A stretch of DNA of 64,000 nucleotides from NCBI GenBank assembly GCA_905479115.1, contig CAJQLF010000002.1:1-64000 (forward strand), written 5' to 3'. The notes beneath the pieces were generated by a model. It saw nothing but the letters and a program-made list of their open reading frames with translations, was not told the origin of the DNA and did no database searches. The position numbers and the translations under genes were made by a program. Of this stretch, positions 26,001-34,243 are shown one piece after another. Numbering within the stretch: position 1 is the first letter of the stretch; every line of letters starts with the position of its first letter. Source of the stretch: an uncultured Flavobacteriales bacterium (GTDB lineage: Bacteria > Bacteroidota > Bacteroidia > Flavobacteriales_D > Sanyastnellaceae).

Positions 26001-27659
26001 TTAAAATTCAATTCCGTCATTTGAGCGCAAAGTTAATCGACCGTCAATGACTACTGCATCAGATTTATTTCGAAGCCAATGTAAGGCCTGCAACACTTCT
26101 TCATCATCCGCAGCTAAGTATTCATAATAAGCAGATTCACCTTGTAAATTCCGGATCACTTGCGCGTTCATGCGCTTCCTAAGCTCTGTTGTTTCCGACG
26201 CCGTCAAGGCCTCCTCAGGCTGAATCTCCTTGGATTCGGCATAGTTCATCAAGAAAGCATGGGCGTCTCTCTCCCACTGCTGCGGTCCTGAACTCATCAT
26301 TTCTTGGTCCTTGGCTTCGGCGCGGCATTGGTCGACGTAAGCAAAAGCCGCATCCCGGAGCACCCCATTCCAGCTCAATTCGGATAAGAAACTCGACCAC
26401 CGCATCGTATCCAGTGGAACAAATACATCCGGTGTGATTCCGCCCGAACCTTGGACGATTTTGCCGGCGGGCGTCTTGTAGATAAGGGAATCACCAAGCG
26501 CTATACTGTCCCGGTGAAAGAGTTCTCCGTTTTCGTAGCGGTCAAAATAATCATCGCCATAGTCAATGTCTTCCCCATATGGCCGCTGGATGGCCCTCCC
26601 CGTTGGGGTGTAGAACCGAGCAACGGTGAGCCGCAAAGCTCCCAGGGAGGCAATCGAAAATTCCTCCTGTACAAGTCCTTTCCCAAAGGATCGGCGACCG
26701 ATGATGGGCCCTCGGTCGTGGTCCTGAATCGCCCCGGCAAAAATCTCAGAAGCCGAAGCCGAAGACTCATCTACCAGCACCGCTACGTCCCAATCTTTCC
26801 ATGGACCATTCCGACGTGCAGTGTACGTGCGACGTGGTGCATGCTCCCCCTCGGTGTAAACAACCAACTCATCTTCTTCGAGGAAGGACTCCACCATCGG
26901 AACCACGGCATTCAGGTAGCCACCGCCATTTCCACGCAGGTCCAAAATAACTTCTCGAACTCCTTGTCGCTCCAAGTATTGCATGGCCTCCTCAAACTCT
27001 ACAGCCGTGTTTTGAGCAAACCTGATCACCTTGATGTAGCCCCGATCGCCATCCAAATTTGCCGTTGACACGACGCTGTGAATTGGAATGCGATCCCGAC
27101 GCAGCAGCACGTGCTCCACCTCACTCCCGCCCCGGTCGAGTCCAACGACGACCGTAGTATTCCGCGGTCCTTTCAGTAAGTCCATGACCTTTCGGTTGGT
27201 CAATTCCGGCCCGGATATTGGCACCGTGTCGACCATCAAAATTCGGTCTCCTGCGCGGACTCCTGCTTGCTCAGCTGGCCCCCCGGGAATGGCTGCGACC
27301 ACCATCAGGGTATCGCTTTGAATGATAAACTCCACCCCGATGCCTTCAAAATTGCCCTCCATCGGCTCCGCCATTGCCTCGAGCTCCGCTGCAGAAAAGA
27401 ATAAGCTGTGTGGATCTAATTCCTCCAAAACAGCTTCCAAAGCAACTTGCTCAAGCTCTTCGCGAACTACCGGGTCCACGTACATCTGCTCAACTCGATC
27501 CAACACACCATCCAGTGCATTTCGAGGGCTCATCCGCTGAAATCCTGAACCGTCTGAATCCCCGGACTGCAAACCGATATACACTCCCAAAATGAGAATT
27601 ATGGCATATGCCAGCGGTTGCCAGGAGGGCGCCATCCGTTTTTGAGGAAGTTGATCCAT
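26001..27659 (-). CDS. S41-family carboxyl-terminal processing protease
   Basis: The 552-residue protein has one N-terminal membrane anchor or signal (about 15-31), a PDZ domain (about 90-180, [25 protein letters not shown] region) and the S41 peptidase core. The catalytic Ser302 and Lys327 are seen in [13 protein letters not shown] and RSFGKGLVQ with the 25-residue spacing of Tsp/CtpA, and GNGGGYL lies before them. It acts in the periplasm on envelope proteins. A roughly 160-residue C-terminal extension (from the [10 protein letters not shown] region) is typical of Bacteroidota members. It lies between a dCMP deaminase gene (8 bases upstream) and sod. Confidence 0.93.
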   Translation of the reverse strand: MDQLPQKRMAPSWQPLAYAIILILGVYIGLQSGDSDGSGFQRMSPRNALDGVLDRVEQMYVDPVVREELEQVALEAVLEELDPHSLFFSAAELEAMAEPMEGNFEGIGVEFIIQSDTLMVVAAIPGGPAEQAGVRAGDRILMVDTVPISGPELTNRKVMDLLKGPRNTTVVVGLDRGGSEVEHVLLRRDRIPIHSVVSTANLDGDRGYIKVIRFAQNTAVEFEEAMQYLERQGVREVILDLRGNGGGYLNAVVPMVESFLEEDELVVYTEGEHAPRRTYTARRNGPWKDWDVAVLVDESSASASEIFAGAIQDHDRGPIIGRRSFGKGLVQEEFSIASLGALRLTVARFYTPTGRAIQRPYGEDIDYGDDYFDRYENGELFHRDSIALGDSLIYKTPAGKIVQGSGGITPDVFVPLDTMRWSSFLSELSWNGVLRDAAFAYVDQCRAEAKDQEMMSSGPQQWERDAHAFLMNYAESKEIQPEEALTASETTELRKRMNAQVIRNLQGESAYYEYLAADDEEVLQALHWLRNKSDAVVIDGRLTLRSNDGIEF

Positions 27660-27667
27660 GTCCCTTT

Positions 27668-28144
27668 TTAACTCCTCAACTTCGGTCGATGTTCAAGCTG
27701 GATGCAATCCACCCCCGCTTGGCTTAAAAAGTCCAATCCTTGGGCGTCCTTGTAACGATCCTTGAAGACGACCCGGCTAATCCCAGCTTGATGAATCAAC
27801 TTGGAGCACTCACGGCAAGGTGACATGGTGATGTACAACGTAGCACCCACCGCACTGTTATTTGAACGGGCCAACTTGGTGATGGCATTCGCCTCAGCGT
27901 GCAAAACATACCATTCGGTTTCGCCGGCTTCGTTCTCACACACATTAGGAAATCCGGTCGGCGTCCCATTGAACCCATCTGCAATGATCATTCGATCTTT
28001 CACGATCAAGGCACCTACCTGCTTTCTTGTGCAGTGGGAAAGTTTTGCCCACTCAACGGCCATGCGCATGTAGGCTTCATCATAGCGCAATTGCTTCAAA
28101 ACGTCGGGAGTGTGGGCCAAATCAGATTCCAATGCAGTTGACAA
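27668..28144 (-). CDS. dCMP/cytidine deaminase-family protein
   Basis: The 158-residue zinc enzyme has HAE at 82-84 (zinc His and catalytic Glu) and PCRECS (Cys110, Cys113), with GFNGTPTGFPN and the FKDRYKDAQGLDFL tail typical of bacterial deoxycytidylate deaminases. The reaction is dCMP to dUMP, feeding thymidylate synthesis. A related ComE-type annotation is used for the same family in some genomes. The ctp protease gene begins 8 bases downstream. A TACCTTTG box precedes the start by 10 bases, divergent from the cobalamin adenosyltransferase gene. Confidence 0.9.
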   Translation of the reverse strand: MSTALESDLAHTPDVLKQLRYDEAYMRMAVEWAKLSHCTRKQVGALIVKDRMIIADGFNGTPTGFPNVCENEAGETEWYVLHAEANAITKLARSNNSAVGATLYITMSPCRECSKLIHQAGISRVVFKDRYKDAQGLDFLSQAGVDCIQLEHRPKLRS

Positions 28145-28154
28145 TTTGAGGCCT

Positions 28155-28162
28155 CAAAGGTA
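28155..28162 (-). promoter_or_regulatory. Probable -7 box for the dCMP deaminase-ctp-sod-ispD run
   Basis: On the minus strand TACCTTTG matches TAnnTTTG, 10 bases before the first gene of the leftward group. Confidence 0.45.
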
Positions 28163-28210
28163 GGGGTCTATGCGTTGATTCGTAGTTTGGTCGTTCAGAA
28201 AGAATGACAA

Positions 28211-28765
28211 ATGCGCATTTACACGCGAACCGGTGATGACGGAACCACGTCCCTCTTTGGAGGCCAACGAATCAGCAAGGACGACTTGCGCATAGAGGCG
28301 TATGGAACACTTGATGAATTGAACGTGTGCTTGGGGGCATTGGGATCTCATGCCGTCGTGGCCGAATCTTCCGACCTCTCATTTCTGCGCTCAGTGCAGT
28401 CCGATGTCTTTTCCTGGGGAAGTCATTTAGCCACAACAGATCCCAAGATGATTCAACACCTCCCCGAAGTCCCCGGTGGGCGAGTTGCTGAAATGGAGGC
28501 CTGGATGGATGAAAAAAATGAAGCGCTCGAACCCTTGACTCAATTTCTTCTTCCTGGTGGACATTTGGCCATAGCCGATGCACATGCTTGTCGCGTTGTC
28601 TGCCGAAGGGCGGAACGCAGGGTTATTTCTTTGGCAAATTCCACCGATGTTCCGGAAGGTCTTGTGGCATACCTGAATCGCCTAAGCGATGTGTTTTTTG
28701 TTTGGAGTCGGGTGCTACACAAGGCACTGGATGTTCCCGAAATTCCATGGGAATCGACCCCCTGA
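28211..28765 (+). CDS. Cob(I)alamin adenosyltransferase, PduO type
   Basis: The enzyme transfers adenosyl from ATP to cob(I)alamin to make adenosylcobalamin. The 184-residue helical-bundle protein has the PduO signature MRIYTRTGDDGTTSLFGG, RISKDDLRIEAYGTLDELN and the late CRRAERRVISLA and YLNRLSDVFFVWSR segments with the ATP/cobalamin-binding arginine and asparagine. It probably serves methylmalonyl-CoA mutase, consistent with mce at 16.4 kb; the mutase itself is not in the window. The gene is divergent from the dCMP deaminase and followed by an independent promoter. Confidence 0.93.
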   Translation: MRIYTRTGDDGTTSLFGGQRISKDDLRIEAYGTLDELNVCLGALGSHAVVAESSDLSFLRSVQSDVFSWGSHLATTDPKMIQHLPEVPGGRVAEMEAWMDEKNEALEPLTQFLLPGGHLAIADAHACRVVCRRAERRVISLANSTDVPEGLVAYLNRLSDVFFVWSRVLHKALDVPEIPWESTP

Positions 28766-28818
28766 AGCCCTCAAACGGCTAAAAAGCGTGCGGAAAGACA
28801 CGGAATGTGAGGTTTTTC

Positions 28819-28848
28819 TTGGAAGTGATAGCGATTCTTCTATTTTTG
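28819..28848 (+). promoter_or_regulatory. Full consensus promoter before the DUF2795 gene
   Basis: TTG at 28819-28821 and TATTTTTG at 28841-28848 are separated by exactly 19 bases, the Bacteroidota optimum. Predicted start of transcription is about 28854, leaving a short leader of about 14 bases to the ATG at 28868. Confidence 0.75.
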
Positions 28849-28867
28849 CGCGCTGAAGACCCTACCG

Positions 28868-29089
28868 ATGTATTGGACACTTGAATTGGCTTCGTATCTC
28901 GAAGATGCCCCCTGGCCAGCTAGCAAAGACGAGCTGATTGATTTTGCTATGCGTGCTGGCGCCCCCTTGGAAGTCGTCGAAAACTTGCAACAACTCGAAG
29001 ACGAAGGCGATGCGTTTGAAACCATCGAAGACATCTGGCCTGATTATCCGAGCAAGGAAGACTTCTTTTTCAACGAAGACGAATACTAG
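28868..29089 (+). CDS. Small acidic DUF2795 protein
   Basis: The 73-residue protein begins MYWTLELASYLEDAPWPASKDELIDFA and continues with GAPLEVVENLQQLEDEGD, matching the Bacteroidota DUF2795 family of small proteins with a helical fold and unknown function. It is strongly acidic, ending in DFFFNEDEY. It sits alone behind a full consensus promoter and is probably highly expressed, judged only from promoter quality. Shadows in other frames are longer only because stops are few. Confidence 0.85.
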   Translation: MYWTLELASYLEDAPWPASKDELIDFAMRAGAPLEVVENLQQLEDEGDAFETIEDIWPDYPSKEDFFFNEDEY

Positions 29090-29119
29090 TCGGCTACTCC
29101 AACCGCAAAACAAGACGAC

Positions 29120-29605
29120 TCACAAGAAAGTCTGAAGCTCGTCTTTCGTCAACTTGCCATTCAGCCATTCGGGATCTAATCCGGCACCGAGAGACCGGTA
29201 AAACCCAATTGCCGGCTCATTCCAATCCAGCACCTGCCATTCCATTCGGCCGTAGCCGCGGTGAGCACACGCCTTCGCCACCTCTAAAAAGAGCGCTTTT
29301 CCTATGCCCCTTCCCCGGACATCCGCTTGAACGACCAGATCTTCTAGGTACCCGCACTTGCCCTTCCACGTGCTATACTTCGTGTACCACAGAGCCATTC
29401 CGACCACCTTTTCTTCCGTTTCTGCCACCAGCAATTCATAGACCGGATCCTCCCCAAAACCGTCTCTGAGCAGTTGGTCCACGGTGTTACTCACCTCCTG
29501 TTCCGCGCGCTCATAGATTGCCAGTTCAACAATGAGCGCGTGAACAGCTTTGACATCGTTCTTGGTGCCCTTGCGAACGGTGAACACCTCTGTATGATTT
29601 CCCAT
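29120..29605 (-). CDS. GNAT-family N-acetyltransferase (diamine acetyltransferase-like)
   Basis: The 161-residue protein has the acetyl-CoA pyrophosphate loop VRGRGIGKALFLEVAK (RGxGxG/A), the spermidine/spermine acetyltransferase-like ALWYTKYSTWKGKCGYLEDLVV segment and GRMEWQVLDWNEPAIGFYRSLGA. By similarity to SSAT/thialysine acetyltransferases it may acetylate polyamines or amino acids, but the substrate is not certain. A perfect promoter lies immediately upstream with its -7 box four bases from the ATG, so the message is predicted to be leaderless. It converges on DUF2795. Confidence 0.88.
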   Translation of the reverse strand: MGNHTEVFTVRKGTKNDVKAVHALIVELAIYERAEQEVSNTVDQLLRDGFGEDPVYELLVAETEEKVVGMALWYTKYSTWKGKCGYLEDLVVQADVRGRGIGKALFLEVAKACAHRGYGRMEWQVLDWNEPAIGFYRSLGAGLDPEWLNGKLTKDELQTFL

Positions 29606-29609
29606 GCTC

Positions 29610-29639
29610 CAAAGCTACCCAGTCATTTCATTCGGGCAA
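29610..29639 (-). promoter_or_regulatory. Full consensus promoter abutting the GNAT start codon
   Basis: On the minus strand TTG (29637-29639) and TAGCTTTG (29610-29617) are separated by 19 bases, followed by GAGC and the ATG. This is the clearest predicted leaderless start in the window. Confidence 0.75.
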
Positions 29640-29667
29640 ACTCATTTATTTCTCCCTACTTTGCGAT

Positions 29668-30243
29668 ATGGAGTTCGAAAATTTAGTCGCATTGGATATC
29701 GTTATAGGTGTGGCCATCATTTGGTCCATGTTCAATGGCTTTCGAAAAGGACTCATCATTAAAATCGCCTCAATTGCCTCTCTTTTTTTGGGCGTTTACG
29801 CTGGATTTCATTTTTCGTCTACAGCAGCAAACTGGTTGAATGGACAGTTCGATTGGTCTGCAAGAACACTGGAAATAGGTGCCTTCGTTTTGACCTTTTT
29901 GGCCGTCGTCATCGGGGTACACTTTTTGGCTCGCGTGCTGGAGAAGGTGGTCGATTTGACTGCACTTAGCTTGGTTAATAAACTGGGAGGCATGCTTATG
30001 GGGTTGATCCAGGGTATTCTGTTTTTGAGCGTCCTGACCTACGCGCTGAACGGGATGCTTGGACCCCGAAAATGGTTGCCGGCTGAACAAGTCGAGTCCT
30101 CCGTGCTTTATCCCGAGATTGAATCAGCCATTGAATACCTCATTCCCGAAATGAACCACAACACGCCTTGGGAACAATATAGAGACCGGCTGGAAGAGGG
30201 ATTGGAAGAAGCTGTTGAGTCCCGCGGTTTGACCCGGGATTAA
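29668..30243 (+). CDS. CvpA-family membrane protein
   Basis: The 191-residue protein has four hydrophobic helices (about 10-28, 33-52, 70-92, 108-130) and family motifs NGFRKGLIIKIASIASLFLG and LNKLGGMLMGLIQG-like text (VNKLGGMLMGLIQG), matching CvpA, which in E. coli is needed for colicin V production and envelope stress survival but has no defined activity. The C-terminal part is soluble and acidic. The stop codon TAA is shared in a TTAA palindrome with the converging phosphohexomutase gene, so the two 3' ends overlap by four bases. Confidence 0.88.
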   Translation: MEFENLVALDIVIGVAIIWSMFNGFRKGLIIKIASIASLFLGVYAGFHFSSTAANWLNGQFDWSARTLEIGAFVLTFLAVVIGVHFLARVLEKVVDLTALSLVNKLGGMLMGLIQGILFLSVLTYALNGMLGPRKWLPAEQVESSVLYPEIESAIEYLIPEMNHNTPWEQYRDRLEEGLEEAVESRGLTRD

Positions 30244-32003
30244 CCCACGCCCATTTCTGCCTTGAGCTGAGTGATTTTTTGCTCGAGTGATTGCATCACA
30301 TCATCGTAAGAACCCACTGCTCTCCATGCTTCGGGCATCATCCTAACGGAGAAATAAAACTTGATTTTAGGTTCCGTGCCACTGGGACGAGCGGTCACCA
30401 CAGTTTGGCGGTCCGTCACCAATTGAACCACATTGGATGCAGGGAAGTCAAGTGATTGGCTCTCACCCGTGGACACATTGAGTCTGCGCTGTGCAGCATA
30501 ATCCCGCACCTCGACCACGCGTTCCCCCGCCAAAAATTCAGGAGGATCCTCCCGAAACCCCTCCATTTGCTGAGCGATTTCCGCCTTGCCAGCCCGGCCG
30601 TGCTTCGTTTGAGAGACCAAGGCTTCCTTAAACGCACCATGTTGCGCATGAATTTGTGCCAACCGCCCTAACAACCCCGTTCCATGGGTATTAGCGAAAT
30701 CTGCCAATTCACAAAGTAAACAAGCGGCTGCCACGGCGTCTTTGTCTCTTACGGCATCGCCAATCATGTACCCATAGCTCTCCTCTCCGCCTACAACGAA
30801 TTGACCCGACCCCTCCGTTTCCCGAATAGCCGCAGCAATCCACTTGAACCCGGTCAATGTTTCCTTAACGCTCAACCCCGCATCTAAGCCAATTGCTGCC
30901 ATCAAATCAGACGTCACAATGGTCTTCGCAACGAAATCCCCCGGGCCCAAAGATCCCTGCCTCTTGCGCTCGGAAACCACATAATCCACAAGCAGCGCAC
31001 CTGTTTCGTTGCCATTCAACAAACGCCAACCTCCTGGAGAAGCTGCATCAGGAACTGCAATACCCACCCGATCAGAATCCGGATCCGTCCCCAAGACCAA
31101 ATGAGCGTCTACGGTCTTCGCAAGCTCAATGGCCGCGGAAAGGGCCGCTCCTTCCTCGGGATTGGGACTATGAACCGTGGGAAAATTACCATCAGGCTCA
31201 CGCTGACTTTCCACGATGTGCACGTTGCGAAATCCAGCAGCTGCCAGCGCTGGAATTACCGAAACCGAACCCGTGCCATGAAGCGGTGTAAACACAATGC
31301 TCAAGTCCGACCCACTCGATCGCAGGGAATCACTCAATCTGAGATTCAATACGGTCTTCAAATAGGCGTCATCCGCCTCTTTGCCCAACCAGTGAATCCG
31401 TTCCTGCGCAGCGGGATCACTGCCCCAACTTACTTGGTCGGGTCCAGCAACCGCCCGCACTTCAGCAATAATCCCTGCGTCGTGTGGAGGAACGATTTGT
31501 CCTCCATCGCTCCAATATACCTTGTACCCATTGTATTCCTTGGGGTTGTGGCTTGCCGTAATAACAATCCCCGCCGTGCAGTTCAAATGCCGGACGGTGA
31601 AAGAAAGTTGAGGAGTCGGCCGCAACGCTGAAAACAAGTGAACCTCGATGCCATTGCCCGCCATAACATCAGCGGCGACCTTGGCGAAAGTATCGCTCTG
31701 ATTGCGCGAATCGTACGCAATGGCAATGGAAGCCCCCTCTGGGACGGAGGCGAGCATATAATTGGCCAGTCCCTGTGTGGCTTGTGCCACGGTGTATTTA
31801 TTCATGCGGTTGGTTCCCGGCCCCATCAGTCCGCGCAACCCACCTGTTCCGAATTCTAAATCCGTATAGAAAGCCTCCAACAGAGGCTCTCCACCCGCTT
31901 GCACCAGCGACTCAACCTCTTTACGGGTCTCCTCATCAAACGGTGGTTTGGTCCAGGCAATCGCCCTTTCGATGGCTACTTCATTCAAATTCTCACTTTT
32001 CAT
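30240..32003 (-). CDS. Phosphohexomutase (phosphoglucomutase/phosphomannomutase)
   Basis: The 587-residue alpha-D-phosphohexomutase interconverts hexose 6- and 1-phosphates. It has the phosphoserine loop TASHNPKEYNGYK (Ser151), metal loop DPDSDRVGIA, sugar loop GGEESYGYM and C-terminal phosphate loop RPSGTEPKIKFYF. Length and the FGTGGLRGLMGPGTNRMN opening match the long phospho-sugar mutase class of Firmicutes/Bacteroidota. Glucose 1-phosphate made here could feed RfbA (47.2 kb) and RfbD (adjacent). The start used overlaps rfbD by 11 bases; an ATG at 32015 would overlap 23. Confidence 0.93.
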   Translation of the reverse strand: MKSENLNEVAIERAIAWTKPPFDEETRKEVESLVQAGGEPLLEAFYTDLEFGTGGLRGLMGPGTNRMNKYTVAQATQGLANYMLASVPEGASIAIAYDSRNQSDTFAKVAADVMAGNGIEVHLFSALRPTPQLSFTVRHLNCTAGIVITASHNPKEYNGYKVYWSDGGQIVPPHDAGIIAEVRAVAGPDQVSWGSDPAAQERIHWLGKEADDAYLKTVLNLRLSDSLRSSGSDLSIVFTPLHGTGSVSVIPALAAAGFRNVHIVESQREPDGNFPTVHSPNPEEGAALSAAIELAKTVDAHLVLGTDPDSDRVGIAVPDAASPGGWRLLNGNETGALLVDYVVSERKRQGSLGPGDFVAKTIVTSDLMAAIGLDAGLSVKETLTGFKWIAAAIRETEGSGQFVVGGEESYGYMIGDAVRDKDAVAAACLLCELADFANTHGTGLLGRLAQIHAQHGAFKEALVSQTKHGRAGKAEIAQQMEGFREDPPEFLAGERVVEVRDYAAQRRLNVSTGESQSLDFPASNVVQLVTDRQTVVTARPSGTEPKIKFYFSVRMMPEAWRAVGSYDDVMQSLEQKITQLKAEMGVG

Positions 32004-32883
32004 CTCCTGTCGCATTTTCTAGTGCTCTGATCTCGTTCTTTAATTCCAACTCCCACGGCATGTAGGGCAACTTCAGCGCATGGGCGAAAGCGGCGCCATC
32101 CAAATATGAATAGCTTGGGCGCTTGGCGGGAGTTGGGTATTCAGCCGTTGAACACGGGGAGGCATCAACCTCCAATCCATACTCCTTGAAAATCGCCTGG
32201 GCAAATTCAAACCACGTGGTGGGTCCTTCTGTACCGCAATGCCAAATTCCTGAAGGCACCCGTGAGGGATGTTTCGCCAATGTTAGCAATGCTGCTGCCA
32301 ATGGCCTAGCGGCAGTAGGGGAGCCCTGTTGATCTTGCACAATGCGCAAGGCCTTTCCAGCCCGCCCGAGGCGCAGCATCGTCTGCATGAAATTTGAGCC
32401 CCTGACGTCGTAAAGCCAAGCCACGCGCACAATCCACCACCGTGGATTGTCAAGCGACTTGAAGGCCTCTTCGACTTGCTGTTCTCCATTGTACTTGGTA
32501 GCGGCATAGATCCCTTGCGGGTTCGGTTGATCCTCTGGCCGGTAAGGCCGACGCGCTTCACCATCAAAGACATAATCTGTGCTCACATGGATGAAGTCGA
32601 TGCCATGCTCTGCACATGCCCTGGCCAGAAGCCCCGGCCCCGTGGCGTTGATTTGCCGTGCCAATTCTGGTTCCGACTCTGCACGATCGACAGCCGTATA
32701 AGCCGCAGCATTGATGATTACATCGGGCCGATGCACTTCGATGGCCCGTTTGATTGATTCGGTATCAGCGATGTCCAATTCTTTCCGACCCAACGGAACA
32801 AGGTGCATCTGCGCGTCAACAGGATGTTCCGATAACCTGGAGCCCAATTGGCCGTTGGCCCCTGTCACCATGACTTTACGCAT
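31993..32883 (-). CDS. rfbD: dTDP-4-dehydrorhamnose reductase
   Basis: RfbD makes dTDP-L-rhamnose, the last step of rhamnose precursor synthesis for surface polysaccharides. The 296-residue extended SDR has VTGANGQLGSRL, HVSTDYVFDG and the catalytic Tyr126/Lys130 in GIYAATKYNGE, then WLYDVRGSNFMQTMLRLG. A start at 32913 is possible but would overlap the upstream permease. rfbA lies 15 kb away; rfbB and rfbC are not in the window, so the pathway genes are scattered. It is coupled to the mutase downstream. Confidence 0.92.
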   Translation of the reverse strand: MRKVMVTGANGQLGSRLSEHPVDAQMHLVPLGRKELDIADTESIKRAIEVHRPDVIINAAAYTAVDRAESEPELARQINATGPGLLARACAEHGIDFIHVSTDYVFDGEARRPYRPEDQPNPQGIYAATKYNGEQQVEEAFKSLDNPRWWIVRVAWLYDVRGSNFMQTMLRLGRAGKALRIVQDQQGSPTAARPLAAALLTLAKHPSRVPSGIWHCGTEGPTTWFEFAQAIFKEYGLEVDASPCSTAEYPTPAKRPSYSYLDGAAFAHALKLPYMPWELELKNEIRALENATGDEK

Positions 32884-32905
32884 ATTCGAAGATACAGATT
32901 TCTGC

Positions 32906-34147
32906 CTATCCATTTGCTCGCATCGCCTCCACTGGTTCCATTTCCGCAGCGCGCTTTGCCGGAGCTAAACCGGCCAACAAGCCCGAGGCCACAGCAACAC
33001 TTAAAGCAATCACCACGCGAGATGGGTGAACATTCAACACAAACCCAATGTCCGCCGCGTTGACCAAGACCACAATGGCCTGGATGGCGAGGAGGGCGAC
33101 CAGGGCCCCAATGATGCACAACGCCACCGCCTCAAACAGAAATTGGAGCAGAATGAAGGAAGATTTTGCACCGATGGCCTTTTGCACTCCAATGATTCGG
33201 GTGCGTTCGCGGACACTAACGAACATGATGTTCGCAATGCTAAAACACCCCACCAAGATGGCAAAGATGCCAATGAACCACCCCCCGTATTCCACTTGCT
33301 GAAAAATCGAGTCCAACACGGAGGTCAACATATCAATTTGGTTGATGGAAAAATCTTCCTCTTCTCGCGGACGAAGGCGGCGGACGGATCGGAATTGCTG
33401 GACAATTTCATCCGACAATTCCGCCGTGGTTACGCCGTTTCTCGGCTTAACCATGATGCTTGTACCCATTCCGTAGTCCATGATGCGATGTCCAAATTTC
33501 GCAGGAACTAAAGCTGCTCGGTCAAATCCATCGTTGATCACCGATGCACCCTGCTGGGCGAACACTCCTACAATTTCAAGGCGTTGACCTTTTGCCTCAA
33601 TGGTCTCTCCCACAGCGTTCTCTCTGCCTGTGAGCTCTATTGCGACGTCATGACCTACGACGGCCACATTGCGTCCGGCGGCGACCTCCATGGGCGAGAA
33701 ATATCGACCGTGGGCGATGTCCAAGGCAATCACATCCTCATACCCCTCTGAAACAGCCACAATGCCCGTGCCTTCAATTCTGCTGTTCTGAGACTCTAAG
33801 GCAAGCATCGTTTTCGCCTGAAAAACCACTTTTTGGGCTGAATTCAATCGTTCTGCTAACAGCTCGGCATCACCCAAACTGACCTCGCGCCGTTGAACGT
33901 ATTTCCACCAAGGGTATTCTTCATCAAATGCCCATGGCCACTTCTGAATAAAAAGCACCTCGTCGTCGAGCATATTGAATGTGCTTTTCAGCCCGTCTTC
34001 TAAGGAATCAACAACAGCAAAAACTGCGGTGATCATGAAGATGCCCACCATGACGCCCAGCAGGGAAAGCAGCGTGCGCAGTCGGTTCGTCACAATCGCC
34101 GACCAAGCAAAGGCAAAACTCTCGTACAACAACCGAAGCCACAGCAT
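32906..34147 (-). CDS. MacB-type ABC transporter permease
   Basis: The 413-residue protein has the MacB layout: N-terminal helix (about 20-43, LLSLLGVMVGIFMITAVFAV), periplasmic core domain, and three C-terminal helices with the FtsX segment SVRERTRIIGVQKAIGAK. MacB-type pumps export macrolides, peptides or lipoproteins, or act as mechanotransmitters; the ATPase and periplasmic adaptor are not adjacent. A TAGCTTTG box ends four bases before the ATG. rfbD follows 22 bases downstream and may be co-transcribed. Confidence 0.88.
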   Translation of the reverse strand: MLWLRLLYESFAFAWSAIVTNRLRTLLSLLGVMVGIFMITAVFAVVDSLEDGLKSTFNMLDDEVLFIQKWPWAFDEEYPWWKYVQRREVSLGDAELLAERLNSAQKVVFQAKTMLALESQNSRIEGTGIVAVSEGYEDVIALDIAHGRYFSPMEVAAGRNVAVVGHDVAIELTGRENAVGETIEAKGQRLEIVGVFAQQGASVINDGFDRAALVPAKFGHRIMDYGMGTSIMVKPRNGVTTAELSDEIVQQFRSVRRLRPREEEDFSINQIDMLTSVLDSIFQQVEYGGWFIGIFAILVGCFSIANIMFVSVRERTRIIGVQKAIGAKSSFILLQFLFEAVALCIIGALVALLAIQAIVVLVNAADIGFVLNVHPSRVVIALSVAVASGLLAGLAPAKRAAEMEPVEAMRANG

Positions 34148-34151
34148 GATA

Positions 34152-34159
34152 CAAAGCTA
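34152..34159 (-). promoter_or_regulatory. Probable -7 box abutting the MacB-type permease start
   Basis: On the minus strand TAGCTTTG, then TATC, then the ATG at 34147. No TTG is seen at the best distance. Confidence 0.4.
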
Positions 34160-34243
34160 ATTCCAAGCACCGTTCGGGCCCCATATGTTGATGTTTAATT
34201 GTAATTTCGCGTCTTTCTCGTCGTCTACTTAACCTTACGCAAC

